A DNA stretch of 64,000 nt from Cohnella faecalis (GTDB lineage: Bacteria; Bacillota; Bacilli; Paenibacillales; Paenibacillaceae), in contig NZ_QXJM01000040.1 of NCBI RefSeq assembly GCF_003570905.1, forward strand, positions 62,001 to 126,000. Direction: 5' to 3'. Positions within the stretch are counted from its first letter, which is position 1. Each line of letters starts with the position of its first letter. The position numbers were made by a program, and so were the translations under genes. A model generated the notes under the pieces. The model was given only the letters and a program-made list of their open reading frames with translations, had not been told where the DNA came from and ran no database searches. Below are positions 12,204 through 24,003 of the stretch, in pieces.

Positions 12204-12486
12204 TTTTCATCGGGGATTTCTTTGCCCTCTATTTTTTCATTTCGCGGCAGATTTCATGCTGCCAGTCCTTATCTCGTCATCGAAGCGAAGCAATGATAGG
12301 TATATAACCCGGACAACCGGATATATGCGAAGCGTTGACGGCAAGACCAGTGCTCGAAGTCCGCCTGCTCCTGTGACGCTGAACGGACTTACTCTTCCTC
12401 AATGAACCACAGCTCAGCCAATCTTTTTCGTATAGGCACATCACATGGATCGAACATTCCCCCTCATGAGCCATTTATGGCAACGA
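12204..12486 (-). pseudogene. small hypothetical protein, copy A (frameshifted)
   Basis: Matches the intact small gene at 17,561-17,848 and 27,114-27,401 but contains several single-base changes that break the frame. Confidence 0.7.
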
Positions 12487-12647
12487 GTGCATCTTACATA
12501 GCCTGCGTTAGCAGCTTTTGAGGTCGACTTATTTCCGCGGTTTCTCCCCTCCTTTCACAGACTAAAAAAGCGACCTCCCAAAAGGCAACTAGCCCCAGGA
12601 AAGATCGCCATTATTCGGATGGCCACGCTTTTTAGGCGCCGATTAGC

Positions 12648-13530
12648 TTACTAACCGAATGGCAGCATCTCGGCGAATTCATCTTCGAAGCGACGATCGG
12701 CCTCATCTCGGTCGGTCGGTGTAGATCGGAGCGACTTCGACGAGCGTCTGCTCGAGCGACGACGTTCACGCCGGAGCGCGCAATCGCATGATCGCTCGAG
12801 CAGTTCGCCCGACGTGATTGCCTCCCGCTCGGGTCGTTCCGGTCCCGGCGCCGCGAAGGGTCGAGCACGTCATACTTGTCTACTCGTCACGTACCACGGA
12901 CGACCAGCCAGACGACGGCAATTCGCTTTAAGAGGCTCCGCGCACGACGAATGGGTGGAAGTGGATACCGATTGTGCGCATTACGTCAGTCTTCCTTCGA
13001 GCCGGAGCGGTGATGCCGAATTGATAGACGTTAGACGGACCCGATCAGCTCGGCGCTTTGGCGCAAAGGCGTCGAGTGGAGAGCGGCTCTCCTTCTTAGT
13101 CTTCGCGAAATCCGTTATGGGCGTCAAATGAAAGAATGCGAGATCCGGTACTTCTTGTACACCTCTTGAATAACGGGCCACGCTGACCAAGGTGCTTCGC
13201 CGCCCAGGGCCGACCGGAATTTTGCCGTCGTCCAGGACGCCGCGCACAAAACTCGCCGATGCATGTCTAGACTTTTGGCCGCATGCCGAACCCTTGCAGC
13301 AGCAAATCTCCGGCATCGAAGTATTCCAAATCTACAAGCTGCGATCCAGATAGGGGCTGTATTCCTCCAGCCGACGGACGCTTCCGCGAATGCGGGCCGG
13401 GGACCGAATCGGGGAGCGGACGCAAAGAAACGTTGTAATCATCGCATTTGCCGTAGATGACCGCCTTGGAGAGGCGTAATCGTCGAGCTGCAGATGAACA
13501 ACTTGCCGGAATAGCTTGGGTAAAACGCAT
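12648..13530 (-). pseudogene. speB: agmatinase, copy A (frameshifted)
   Basis: Copy of the intact gene at 27,548-28,420. The start ATG at 13,530 is recognisable, but indels occur throughout. Several metal-binding motifs survive only in separate frames. Confidence 0.8.
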
Positions 13531-13590
13531 GAACTTGTGTTCCTCCTCTCAAGTAAAGGGAGCGACGGACGAGCGCGTTCCCGACGCATT

Positions 13591-14430
13591 TTTATTCGTC
13601 AAATCTTCCACGAACTTCGGCAGCGCGAAACGCGCCGCTTTGTGGCAGCGCGGCGATAGTATTTTCGTTCGAGCTCCAGAAAGCGCTCTCGTCGACTGCG
13701 AGCGGATCGTGCTTTTTTGCTGCCCATCGCTGAACGTCCACAGACCGCTTGGTGTAATCGGCACGTCGCCGCGATACCCGAAGAGATGGGGAACACTTTC
13801 TTACTCGCGGTTGACCTTGTGGATCAAAGTCCGGCTTTGAACCAACGGTTGTCCGTCTGCGCGACGAATAACCCGTCTTCCTTCAACGCCCGTAGATGCC
13901 TTGGTAGAAGCGCGAGTAAACAAGTTGACCGCTGGCGCCCATGCGGCTCGGTCGTGTCGCCTGATGACTCGTACGTATTTTTGTGATCGTGAATATGCAT
14001 GAAAGCCGTCGTTCACAAGACTTCCACGCGCGAATCTTCCAGCTTTGCGGCAATCGAAGGAAGGTACTTCTTCGAATGCTCGAGGACTTTGCCGGTCGAT
14101 GTCGACAAGGACGACTTTTTTCACTTTCGATGCTCAGCGCTTCGCGCACCGACGCCGCCGTCTCCTCCGCCAAACGATCAGCACGTGTCGGGTTCGAGTG
14201 GGTGAACAACGGCCACGTGGGCTACCATCTCTGATAGACGAACTCGTCTTTTTCGGTCGTCATGACGCTACCCGTCGAGAAGAGGCATGTTGCCCCATTC
14301 TTCCGTCTCAATCATGCAAGCTCTTGAAAGTCCGTCTGTTTCGTGGACGTGACGTTTGTTTAATTTCATCGTGATGCCGAATGGGCGCCGTCTGTTTCTC
14401 CGTATACCACAGTTTCCATCGAGGACGATG
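13591..14430 (-). pseudogene. speE: spermidine synthase, copy A (frameshifted)
   Basis: Copy of the intact gene at 28,485-29,321 with many indels. Even the start codon is changed by an inserted base near 14,427. Confidence 0.8.
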
Positions 14431-14594
14431 GATATCCCTTCTTTCTTCGAAAAATTCTCGTCGCTATTAATTGCAAACAAGGTATTATATAAAAAAGCTG
14501 CAAAATGCAACCGAATAGCCTCCTAACCTAACTTTTCCATACTGAAAAGGATACGGTTTCCGCAGGCGGAAGTTAGCGGCAGGGAGGTGCTTTC

Positions 14595-14998
14595 GTGACG
14601 TGCGAATTCGGAAAACCAAGCCTCCGAGAAGCCAAAAAAAATCGCGCTGGTCGGCCGGTAAACGCCACTTGGCTGGATGACGCTGTTCGCTTGCGTACGG
14701 CGGCGGCGGCGGATACGCTGCTTCGTTACGGCGCGCGGCGGCAGGCTCCGTGCCGCAGCCGACGCGAATTGCTGGGCGCGACCGCACCTAAATCGCCCAG
14801 CTTGAGGCGGCGTCAATCGACCCTCTGTTCGGCTCCGGATATTTGCCGTTGGTTGATCAAAGTACGCTCGCGGTTGAGGATCGGCGTTTCTACGAGCATT
14901 AGAGACTCCGACGTGAGAGGACTGGCGCGCGAGCCGCCTGGACCGACGTGCGTCACCTGTCCAAGCGGCAAGGAGCTGAGCACGCTAACCCAGCAGGC
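14595..14998 (+). pseudogene. pbpG: 5' fragment of pbpG, copy A
   Basis: Corresponds to the first ~400 bases of the intact penicillin-binding protein gene at 29,489, with indels. It stops at the turn-round point just after the TLTQQ codons, where the sequence folds back into its reverse complement. Confidence 0.8.
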
Positions 14999-14999
14999 T

Positions 15000-15481
15000 C
15001 TCCGCTTTCCATGTCCGTCATGCGACAGAGTACAGGTTGCGGCGAGCTGCTGGTTAAGCGTGCTAGCCCTTGCCGTTTGGACAGCGTGAACGCACGTCGG
15101 TCCAAGGGGCGGCTTGGCGCGCCAGTCCTCTCAACGTCGACGCCTCTATGGCTCGTAGAAACGCCGATCCTAACCGCGAGCGTAGCTTGATCAACCAAGG
15201 CGAAATATCCGCGAGCCGAACAGAGCGTCGATTACGCCGCCCCAAGCTGGCCGCATTACCCGGTTTTGGGGTGGCCCCGCCGTCCGCGCCCGAGCAATTT
15301 GCGTTCGGCTGCGGCACGGAGCCTGCGCGCAGCGCGCCATTCGTAACGAAGCAGGACGTATCCGCGCCCGCCGCGTAAGCCAAGACCGAACAGCGTCATC
15401 CACGCCAAGTGGCGTCTTACCGCCGACCAGCGCCGATTTTTTTGGCTTCTCCGAAGGCTTGTTTTCCGAATTCGCACTCAC
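15000..15481 (-). pseudogene. pbpG: 5' fragment of pbpG, copy B
   Basis: Reverse-oriented second copy of the pbpG start, GTG at 15,481. It begins at a base equivalent to about 29,938 of the intact gene, so about 40 bases between the two arms are not duplicated. Confidence 0.8.
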
Positions 15482-15648
15482 GAAAGCACCTCCCCTGCCG
15501 CTAACTTCCGCCTGCGGAAACCGTATCCTTTCAGTATGGAAAAGTTAGGGGGAGGCTATTCGGTTGCATTTTGCCAGCTTTTTTATATAATACACTTGTT
15601 TGGCACATTATAGCGGACGAGCATTTTTCGAAGAAAGAAGGGATATCC

Positions 15649-16480
15649 ATGTCCTCGATGGAACTGTGGTATACGGAGAAACAGACCGACAATTACGGCA
15701 TCACGATGAAAATTAAACAAACGTACGTCCACGAACAGACGGACTTTAAGAGCTTGCAATGATTGAGACGGAAGAATGGGGCAACATGCTCGTTCTCGAC
15801 GGTATGGTCATGACGACCGAAAAAGACGAGTTCGTCTATCACGAGATGGTAGCCCACGTGCCGTTGTTCACCCACCGAACCCGAGCACGTGCTGATCGTT
15901 GGCGAGGAGACGGCGGCGTCGTGCGCGAAGCGCTGAAGCATCCGAAAGTGAAAAAAGTCGTCCTTGTCGACATCGACGGCAAAGTCATCGAGCATTCGAA
16001 GAAGTACCTTCCTTCGATTGCCGGCAAGCTGGAAGATCCGCGCGTCGAAGTCATTGTGAACGACGGCTTCATGCATATTCACGATCACAAAAATACGTAC
16101 GACGTCATCATGGCCGACACGACCGAGCCGATGGGCCAGCGGTCAACTTGTTTACTCGCGGCTTCTACCAAGGCATCTACGAGGCGTTGAAGGAAGACGG
16201 CTTATTCGTCGCGCAGACGGACAACCCGTGGTTCAAAGCCGACTTGATCCAAAGCGTCAACCGCGATGTAAAAGAAGTGTTCCCTCTCGTTCGGGTATAC
16301 GCGGCGAACGTGCCGACTTACCCAAGCGGTCTGTGGACGTTCACGATGGGCAGCAAAAAGCACGATCCGCTCGCAGTCGACGAGAGCGCCATTCTGGAGC
16401 TCGACACGAAATACTACTCGCCGCGCCTGCACAAAGCGGCGTTCGCGCTGCCGAAGTTCGTGGAAGATTTGACGAAATAA
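15649..16480 (+). pseudogene. speE: spermidine synthase, copy B (frameshifted)
   Basis: ATG at 15,649 with AAGAAGGG upstream. Bases are missing near 15,748 (TDF|QELAM), 15,875, 15,905 and 16,137 compared with the intact copy at 28,485-29,321. The C-terminal third reads cleanly. Confidence 0.85.
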
Positions 16481-16544
16481 AATGCGATCGGGGAACGCGG
16501 CTCGTCCGTCGCTCCCCTTTTACTTGAGAGGAGAACACAAGTTC

Positions 16545-17414
16545 ATGCGTTTACCCCAAGCCTATTCCGGCAACGTGTTCATCTGCAGCTCCGACGATTA
16601 CGCCTCCTCCAAGGCGGTCATCTACGGCATGCCGATGGATTACACCGTTTCTTTCCGTCCGGGCTCCCGATTCGGTCCGGCCGCATTCGCGAAGCGTCCG
16701 TCGGGCTGGAGGAATACAGCCCTATCTGGATCGCAGCATTGTAGATTTGGAATACTTCGATGCCGGAGATTTGCTGCTGCCGTTCGGCAATGCGGCCAAA
16801 AGTCTCGACATCATCGCCGAGTTTGTGCGCGGCGTCCTGGACGACGGCAAAATTCCGGTCGGCCTGGGCGGCGAGCACCTGGTCACGTGGCCCGTTATTC
16901 AAGAGGTGTACAAGAAGTACCCGGATCTCGCGATTCTTCATTTTGACGCCCATACGGATCTTCGCGAAGACTACGAAGGAGAGCCGCTCTCCCACTCGAC
17001 GCCTTTGCGCAAAGCGGCCGAGCTGATCGGTCCGTCTAACGTCTATCAATTCGGCATCCGCTCCGGCTCGAAGGAAGACTGGACGTATGCGCAGCAATCG
17101 GGTATCCACTTCCACCCATTCGTCGTCGCGGAGCCTCTTAAGAGCGAATTGCCGTCGCTGGCTGGTCGTCCCGTGTACGTGACGATCGACATCGACGTGC
17201 TCGACCCTTCCGCGGCGCCGGGCACCGGAACGACCGAGGCGGGAGGCATCACGTCGGGCGAACTGCTCGAAGCGATCCATGCGATTGCGCGCTCCGGCGT
17301 GAACGTCGTCGGCTTCGACCTCGTCGAAGTCGCTCCGATCTACGATCCGACCGAGATGACGCCGATCGTCGCTTCGAAGATGATTCGCGAGATGCTGCTC
17401 GATTCGTTAAGTAA
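16545..17414 (+). pseudogene. speB: agmatinase, copy B (frameshifted)
   Basis: ATG at 16,545. Three bases fewer than the intact copy, missing near 16,680, 16,735 and 17,400. The metal-binding core between them is in frame. Confidence 0.85.
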
Positions 17415-17449
17415 GCCTAATCGGCTAAAAAGCGTGCCATCGAATAATG

Positions 17450-17494
17450 AAGCGATCTTCCTGGGGCTAGTTGCCTTTGGGAGGTCGCTTTTTT
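17450..17494 (+). terminator. speB terminator, copy B
   Basis: AAGCGATCTTC...GAGGTCGCTTTTTT, with one G-T pair in the stem. It follows the speB stop. Confidence 0.8.
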
Positions 17495-17560
17495 AGTCTG
17501 TGAAAGGAGGGGAGAACGCGGAAATAAGTAACTCAAAGCTGCTAACGCAGGCTATGTAAG

Positions 17561-17848
17561 ATGCACTCGTTGGCCATAATGGCTCATGAGGGGGATGTTC
17601 GATCCATGATGATGATGCCCATATACGAAAGATTGGCTGAGCTGTGGTTCATTAGGAGAGTACGTCCGTTCAGCGCACAGGAGCAGGCGGACTTCGAGCA
17701 CTGTCTTGCCGTCAACGCTTCGCATATATCCCGGTTGTCCGGGTTATATAACCTATCATTGCTCGCTTCGATGACCGAAGATAAGGACTGGCAGCATGAA
17801 ATCTGCCGCGAAATCGAAAAAATAGAGGGCAAAGAAATCCCCGAATGA
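17561..17848 (+). CDS. small conserved-looking protein, copy B (intact)
   Basis: 95 codons, identical to 27,114-27,401. The run of Met codons from 17,606, preceded by GAGGGGG, is a better start and would give about 80 residues ([18 protein letters not shown]...). No signal peptide or membrane segment; rich in charged helices, with an [25 protein letters not shown] core. I recall similar short proteins in Paenibacillaceae but cannot assign a function. It lies between speB and the chemotaxis receptor gene, probably with its own transcript. Confidence 0.65.
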   Translation: MHSLAIMAHEGDVRSMMMMPIYERLAELWFIRRVRPFSAQEQADFEHCLAVNASHISRLSGLYNLSLLASMTEDKDWQHEICREIEKIEGKEIPE

Positions 17849-17930
17849 AAAAATAACCAAAAATTCGACAAAATGTGCTACAATCCTCACATTATTAGAT
17901 ATAAATGTTCACCTAAGAGGAGAGAGACCT

Positions 17931-20135
17931 ATGTTCGATTGGTTAGGTTTCAAAAAGGGGTTGCCGTTGTGGCGGTCGTATCGTTTGAATGCCGGTCTCA
18001 AAGAGGATGTCGAAAATATTTTTGAAGGGATTGCCGAGACGAGGGTGCAGCTGCTTGCCGATTGGGCGGGTGAGTGTTGGCTGCATCTGGAGCGTCTTCG
18101 CGATCAACTGGATTCCGTCGGAGATGGATCGGCCGGAGAGGGAATCAAGCGGCTGCTAGCCGGAACCTACTCGCGCGCGGCGGATTTTACCGAAATTTTT
18201 ATTTTGGACAAGCCGGGCGCGGTCGTCTTCTCTACCTATGCTCCGCACATCGGCGTCGGGTACGGAGAGGGATCGGTGCTGGCTTCGGGCTTGAACTACG
18301 CTCGCTCTGACGGCAAGAATGGGAGACCGTGCTTGTTCGGTCCTTATGCGGACCCGACGACGCTTGCGATCGGTCCGCGATCTTCTTCCTTCCATGACAA
18401 AATGACGCTGATGTTCATTTTTCCGATTATGAAAGACGGCCGATGGGAAGGGGCGATAGGAGCGCGGGTTCCGAACGATGTCATCGGCGATTTGATCCAG
18501 CGGGAATCCGGCCATGTGTACCCCGATTCCGGCGATAATTATCTTTTCATGGCGAAGGCGGAATTGAACGTGCACATCGTGCCGGGGACGGCGCTTTCGC
18601 GAAGCCGGTTCGAGGACCGAACCTTTACGCACGGGGAAAATTTGAAGGACGGCGTGACGACGGATTGGGGCACGGTATCGGTGAAGGAGCATACCGAGCT
18701 GGAGCTCATGTTCACGGACCCGGCGACCGGACAGCTGCATCCCGGCGTAGCGAATACGATTCGCAATGGTCACAATTTGTTCGTGGAATTCCCGGGGTAT
18801 TCCGACTATCGGCATATTTCCGTAATCGGGAAGGGCGTAACATTCAAGCTTCCGCATTGCCCGGATTTGTGGGGGATGATGTGCGAAGGGGATTTGGAAG
18901 AGGTCTATCGAGGGCGGGGCATCGCGTATCGACAGCTTCGACCGCATATTTGGCTGACGGTCGCAAGCGCGGTTTTGGCTGCCGCCCTTGTCTACTTGAT
19001 CGCTTTGTCCGCATCCGTTCCCGTTATCGCCTTGTGCGCCTTTGCGTTTAATCTTGCGTTCGGATTCGTGACGATCGGAGCTATTCACGGGAGAAGCCGC
19101 CGGAAGGTCGTCGATCCTCTGCTCCGAATCAATCGGTTCATCCGGATCAACGCGGAGGGCAAGGGGGATTTGACCCAAAGGCTCGACACGGCTCAATTCG
19201 AGAACGACGAAACGCGCGATTTGGCCAAATGGATCAATAATATGATCGATTCGCTGGAAGGCATTATGATGAAAGTAAAGCTGGCGGCGTCCGACGTGAC
19301 GGAGAGCCAGCGGCTGCTCGGCGAATCTACCGTAACGACCGCGCAGTCCATCGATCGGGTAAGCGGGCGCATTCACGATATGGTGCGAAGCATTCGTCGG
19401 CAGCTGAAGGATATCGACGTGGCCAAAGGGGTGGCGGACGAGGCGCGCGAGACGCTCCAGCTATTGGAGCAAAAAGCTTCGGAGCAAATTACGGTCGCTC
19501 AAAGCGAGGTCGGGCGGATCGGGGACAAGATGTCCCATATTTCGGATCGGGTCGCGGATACGAACGGGACGATTCGGGTATTTCGGGATACCGCACACGA
19601 AATTCGCAGCGTGCTTACCGTTATCGAAGAAATTTCCGCTCAGACTCACTTGCTCGCTTTGAACGCTTCGATCGAAGCGGCAAGGGTAGGTGAGCACGGC
19701 AGAGGCTTCGCCGTCGTCGCTTCGGAAATTCGCAAGCTGTCGGAGCTGACGAAGCAATCGACGGAAGAGGTTCACGAGATTATCGAGAAGCTGTCTCTTC
19801 ATGCGCAAGAAGCTTATGCTTCCATGGAGGAAGGGACGCGCGTAGTGGAAGAGGGAACCGAGCTTGTCGCTGCGGCTGTAGAGACGCTCGGAGCTGCGAA
19901 GGCGGATGACTCCCAGAAGGCGCGAATTATCGACGAGGTCGTCGTGCTGATGGAGAAGATCGCGGCGGTCAGCCAAGATAACCGTTCCATCTCTTCGGAG
20001 GTGGAAGGGAAGGTTCAAGAGCTGCAAGCGGATATCGTGGACGTTCGCCACACTTCGCGCAACGTAGAAGCGATTACCGCGTTAATGGAGCAGCTCGTCG
20101 GGCAATTCCATTTAACGGAGACGCGCAAACGGTAA
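17931..20135 (+). CDS. methyl-accepting chemotaxis protein (intact copy, B)
   Basis: 734-residue chemoreceptor that would signal to CheA/CheW. Residues 1-338 form a sensor region without a signal peptide or preceding membrane segment. Two adjacent hydrophobic stretches follow (about 340-385), then a HAMP-like linker (about 395-450) and the cytoplasmic signalling domain. Its hairpin tip [20 protein letters not shown] is at about 566-585. Start ATG at 17,931 after AAGAGGAGAG. This copy is uninterrupted; copy C has two one-base deletions and copy A many. The layout implies that the N-terminal sensor is cytoplasmic or membrane-associated rather than extracellular. The ligand is unknown. Confidence 0.92.
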   Translation: MFDWLGFKKGLPLWRSYRLNAGLKEDVENIFEGIAETRVQLLADWAGECWLHLERLRDQLDSVGDGSAGEGIKRLLAGTYSRAADFTEIFILDKPGAVVFSTYAPHIGVGYGEGSVLASGLNYARSDGKNGRPCLFGPYADPTTLAIGPRSSSFHDKMTLMFIFPIMKDGRWEGAIGARVPNDVIGDLIQRESGHVYPDSGDNYLFMAKAELNVHIVPGTALSRSRFEDRTFTHGENLKDGVTTDWGTVSVKEHTELELMFTDPATGQLHPGVANTIRNGHNLFVEFPGYSDYRHISVIGKGVTFKLPHCPDLWGMMCEGDLEEVYRGRGIAYRQLRPHIWLTVASAVLAAALVYLIALSASVPVIALCAFAFNLAFGFVTIGAIHGRSRRKVVDPLLRINRFIRINAEGKGDLTQRLDTAQFENDETRDLAKWINNMIDSLEGIMMKVKLAASDVTESQRLLGESTVTTAQSIDRVSGRIHDMVRSIRRQLKDIDVAKGVADEARETLQLLEQKASEQITVAQSEVGRIGDKMSHISDRVADTNGTIRVFRDTAHEIRSVLTVIEEISAQTHLLALNASIEAARVGEHGRGFAVVASEIRKLSELTKQSTEEVHEIIEKLSLHAQEAYASMEEGTRVVEEGTELVAAAVETLGAAKADDSQKARIIDEVVVLMEKIAAVSQDNRSISSEVEGKVQELQADIVDVRHTSRNVEAITALMEQLVGQFHLTETRKR

Positions 20136-20169
20136 TTAGGCGGAGAGCGTTCTTGCTTTTTTTGACGGC

Positions 20170-20466
20170 TTCCCTATAATAAAGGCATAACTGTAACTTG
20201 CGATGATCGGGACAGTACGCCAATGAATGGAACGAACAGCGAGCCGGGGCGGTGGGAGCCGGCGGTTTCCAGCGTGGCGGAAGCGCACCCGGGAGTTGAC
20301 GGCTTGAAGGCGCGGCGAACGCGCTGGTAGGGCTGTCCGGTCACACCGTTATCGTGTTCGAGCGGCTTTCTATTGCGTAACCTCGCGGTTATCGGGAAAG
20401 CCAGAAGAGTGGCACCGCGGACTTAGCCTCCGTCTCTTGTATTGAGACGGGGGCTTTTTATTTTTT
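20170..20466 (+). promoter_or_regulatory. T-box riboswitch for ywiB-argS, copy B
   Basis: Leader between the chemoreceptor gene and ywiB. Promoter-like TTGCTT, 16 bases, TATAAT precedes it (TATAAT near 20,176). The AGCGAGCCGG...GGAGCCGG part of stem I, the T-box core AGTGGCACCGCGGA (about 20,408-20,421) and a terminator stem with T run (20,425-20,462) are visible. The specifier position following GGAAG reads CGC (20,284-20,286), an arginine codon, matching the downstream argS. Uncharged tRNA-Arg would prevent termination. The specifier assignment is by context only. Confidence 0.88.
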
Positions 20467-20490
20467 TCAGGCGAGAAGGGGGGAAATCCT

Positions 20491-20960
20491 TTGCCGAGGG
20501 ATGGAGCTTCGGACGAGAAAGCTCTCGTCCGAATCCGATTGGAAAGCGATGCAGGCGGCGAGAAACAAGAACAGTCGCTGGAAGGCGAATGGTACTCCAA
20601 AAACCGGACGATCTATTTGCGCTATGAGGAAACCGAAGGAGCGAACCTTGTCAGGACGCTGCTGTCCTGGAAGGACGGGCGACTGCGGCTGGTACGCCAG
20701 GGCGATGTCGAATCGGAACAAATTTTTTCGGCGGGAGGCCGGCATTCCGGCTATTACCGCTCGGACAATGTCCAATTCCGTTGGAGACGGAGACGTCTTT
20801 TCTCCGAATCGTAAGCTCGGGAGGAGAAGGGCCGGGGGATCAGACGCCTAGTCCGAAGCTTCCGATGCTGCTCGAATGGCATTACACGCTCCGAATTGCG
20901 GGCGAGGATGCGGGGCTGTTCGTCATACGGCTTCATGCCGAATCTATAGAGAACGACTAG
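20491..20960 (+). pseudogene. ywiB: YwiB / DUF1934 protein, copy B (frameshifted)
   Basis: TTG start at 20,491 after GGGGGG. The same G as in copy A is missing near 20,779, which moves the C-terminal third out of frame. Copy C keeps the base. Confidence 0.8.
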
Positions 20961-20975
20961 GGAGGATCACTACTT

Positions 20976-22561
20976 ATGAACGCATTGGAGAAATTGCAGC
21001 AAGCGGTGAGCGAAGCGTTGGCGGAAGCGGCGTTGGCGGGAGGGCTCATAGAGAATCGGGAAGAGCTTCCGGCTATTGCGCTGGAAGTGCTAAGGAAAAA
21101 AGCCATGGCGATCTCGCCACCAATCTGGCGATGCAACTGACGAAAATCGCGAAGAAAAACCCGCGCCAAATCGCGGAAACGATTATCGCCCATCTCGACA
21201 AGAGCCGCGCGTGGATTCAATCTGCGGAAATCGCGGGCCCAGGCTTCATTAACTTCCGTCTCGACAAAAGCTATCTTTATCCGGTTGTCGAGGAGGTTCT
21301 GCAGCAAGGGGAGCGCTATGGCTCGGTTGCGGCTGGCGGAGGCCAGTCCGTCCAGGTTGAATTCGTCAGCGCGAATCCGACGGGCAGCCTGCATCTCGGG
21401 CATGCGCGCGGAGCGGCAGTGGGCGATGCGCTTTGCAACGTGCTGGACTTCGCCGGCTACAAGGTGACGCGCGAGTATTACATTAACGACGCGGGCAACC
21501 AGGTCAACAATTTGGCGAAGTCGATCGAAGCCCGTTATCGCCAGGCGCTCGGACAAGAAGCCGAAATGCCGGAGGACGGCTACTACGGAGAAGACATCGT
21601 CGGTTTTGCGAAGGAGTTGGCGGAGCGGGAAGGCGACAAGCTTCTGTCTTTGGAGGATAAGGCGAGATTCGAATTTTTCCGCACGTACGGACTGGAGAAG
21701 GAGCTTGACAAAATCAAGCGCGATCTCGGTCGCTTTGGCGTCCGCTTCGACGAGTGGTATAGCGAGACTTCGTTGTACGAAACCGGTAAAGTGGTGGAGG
21801 CGCTGGACGCGCTTCGCGCGAAAGGTCAAGTGTACGAGCAGGACGGAGCGGTGTGGCTGTCCTCGACGACGTTCGGCGACGACAAGGACCGCGTGCTTGT
21901 GAAAAATGATGGCAGCTATACGTATTTGACGCCGGATGCCGCGTATCATATGGATAAGTACAGTCGCGGCTACGATCGGATGATCAACATCTGGGGCGCC
22001 GACCATCACGGCTATATTCCGCGGGTGAAGGCGGCGATGGCGGCGCTTGGCAACGATCCGGATAAGCTGACCGTATTGATCGCACAGATGGTGAGCTTGT
22101 TCCAGAACGGCGAGAAGGTGAAGATGTCCAAGCGGACCGGTAAGGCGGTTACGATGGAAGATTTGATGGACGAAGTCGGCGTCGATGCCATCCGTTACTT
22201 CTTCACGATGAGAAGCATGGATTCCCATCTCGATTTCGACATGGATCTGGCCGTCTCGACGTCCAACGAGAATCCGGTATTCTACGTGCAATATGCACAT
22301 GCGCGCATTTGCAGCATTTTCCGCCAAGCGGAGGAGCAGGGAGTTGCTTTGTTGCCGCTTGCCGAGACGAAGCTGGATCGTCTGACGACGGAGCACGAGC
22401 TTGATTTGCTTCGCAAAATGGGCGAGCTTCCGGAGACGATCGCCGACGCCGCGCGGATTTATGCGCCGCATGCGATCATCCGCTATGTGTACGAACTGGC
22501 GGCGCTGTTCCACAGTTACTATAGAGCGGAACGCGTAATTACCGAGGATGCGGAGCAGAGC
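20976..22561 (+). pseudogene. argS: arginyl-tRNA synthetase, copy B (frameshift and truncated)
   Basis: ATG at 20,976, GGGAGG ten bases before it. One base is missing near 21,088 ([11 protein letters not shown]). The rest reads in frame through HLGH and KMSKR, then is cut about 30 codons before the stop at the second turn-round point and runs on into antisense argS sequence. Confidence 0.88.
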
Positions 22562-23988
22562 AAGCCATTTTGCGAGCAAATCAAGCTCGTGCTCCGTCGT
22601 CAGACGATCCAGCTTCGTCTCGGCAAGCGGCAACAAAGCAACTCCCTGCTCCTCCGCTTGGCGGAAAATGCTGCAAATGCGCGCATGTGCATATTGCACG
22701 TAGAATCCGGATTCTCGTTGGACGTCGAGACGGCCAGATCCATGTCGAAATCGAGATGGGAATCCATGCTTCTCATCGTGAAGAAGTAACGGATGGCATC
22801 GACGCCGACTTCGTCATCAAATCTTCCATCGTAACCGCCTTACCGGTCCGCTTGACATCTTCACTTCTCGCCGTTCTGGAACAAGCTCACCATCTGTGCG
22901 ATCAATACGGTCAGCTTATCCGGATCGTTGCCAAGCGCCGCCATCGCCGCCTTCACCCGCGGAATATAGCCGTGATGGTCGGCGCCCCAGATGTTGATCA
23001 TCCGATCGTAGCCGCGACTGTACTTATCCATATGATACGCGGCATCCGGCGTCAAATACGTATAGCTGCCATCATTTTTCCACAAGCACGCGGTCCTTGT
23101 CGTCGCCGAACGTCGTCGAGGACAGCCACACCGCTCCGTCCTGCTCGTACACTTGACCTTTCGCGCGAAGCGCGTCCAGCGCCTCCACCACTTTACCGGT
23201 TTCGTACAACGAAGTCTCGCTATACCACTCGTCGAAGCGGACGCCAAAGCGACCGAGATCGCGCTTGATTTTGTCAAGCTCCTTCTCCAGTCCGTACGTG
23301 CGGAAAAATTCGAATCTCGCCTTATCCTCCAAAGACAGAAGCTTGTCGCCTCCCGCTCCCCAACTCCTTCGCAAAACCGACGATGTCTTCTCCGTAGTAG
23401 CCGTCCTCCGGCATTTCGGCTTCTTGTCCGAGCGCCTGGCGATAACGGGCTTCGATCGACTTCGCCAAATTGTTGACCTGGTTGCCCCGCGTCGTTAATG
23501 TAATACTGCGCGCCACTTGTAGCCGGCGAAGTCCAGCACGTTGCAAGCGCAGGCCTGGTCCGCGCGCATGCCCGAGATGCAGGCTGCCCGTCGATTCGCG
23601 CTGACGAATTCAACCTGGACGGACTGGCCTCCGCCAGCCGCAACCGAGCCATAGCGCTCCCTTGCTGCAGAACCTCCTCGACAACGGATAAAGATAGCTT
23701 TTGTCGAGACGGAAGTTAATGAAGCCTGGGCCCGCGATTTCCGCAGATTGAATCACGCGGCGGCTCTTGTCGAGATGGGCGATAATCGTTTCCGATTTGG
23801 CGCGGGTTTTTCTTCGCGATTTTCGTCAGTTGCATCGCCAGATTGTGGCGAGATCGCCATGGCTTTTTTCCTTAGGCACTTCCAGCGCAATAGCCGGAAG
23901 CTCTTCCGATTCTCTATGAGCCCTCCCGCCAACGCCGCTTCCGCAACGCTTCGCTCACCGCTTGCTGCAATTTCTCCAATGCGTTCAT
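22562..23988 (-). pseudogene. argS: arginyl-tRNA synthetase, copy C (many indels, truncated)
   Basis: Start ATG at 23,988. At least ten single-base deletions or insertions lie between 22,730 and 23,985, and the last ~76 codons are missing because the copy begins at the turn-round point. Its errors are concentrated near that point. Confidence 0.85.
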
Positions 23989-24003
23989 AAGTAGTGATCC
24001 TCC

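Larger units (their letters stand above)
7618..14998. repeat. copy A of the ~7.4-kb inverted triplication
   Basis: This stretch carries argS, ywiB, T-box, chemotaxis receptor, small gene, speB and speE (all minus) and the start of pbpG (plus). It matches 15,000-22,561 in reverse complement and 22,562-29,897 directly. Quality is good to about 10,900 and then falls steadily, with frequent one-base insertions and deletions, to the turn-round point near 15,000. See the finding on assembly. Confidence 0.93.
15000..22561. repeat. copy B of the inverted triplication (reverse orientation)
   Basis: Reverse complement of copies A and C. Errors are frequent from 15,000 to about 17,415 and rare after that up to 22,561. 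It ends inside argS about 30 codons before its stop, where the sequence turns back into copy C. Confidence 0.93.

Noticed and set aside
7618..22561. Natural pseudogenisation of duplicated genes after a genuine inverted duplication
   Set aside because: Not excluded, but the changes are mostly single-base indels regardless of gene or codon position and graded toward the turn-round points, which fits read error better than decay.
20957..22699. 580-codon minus-strand open frame over argS copy B
   Set aside because: Antisense shadow of argS in GC-rich codons; HLGH and KMSKR motifs are on the plus strand.
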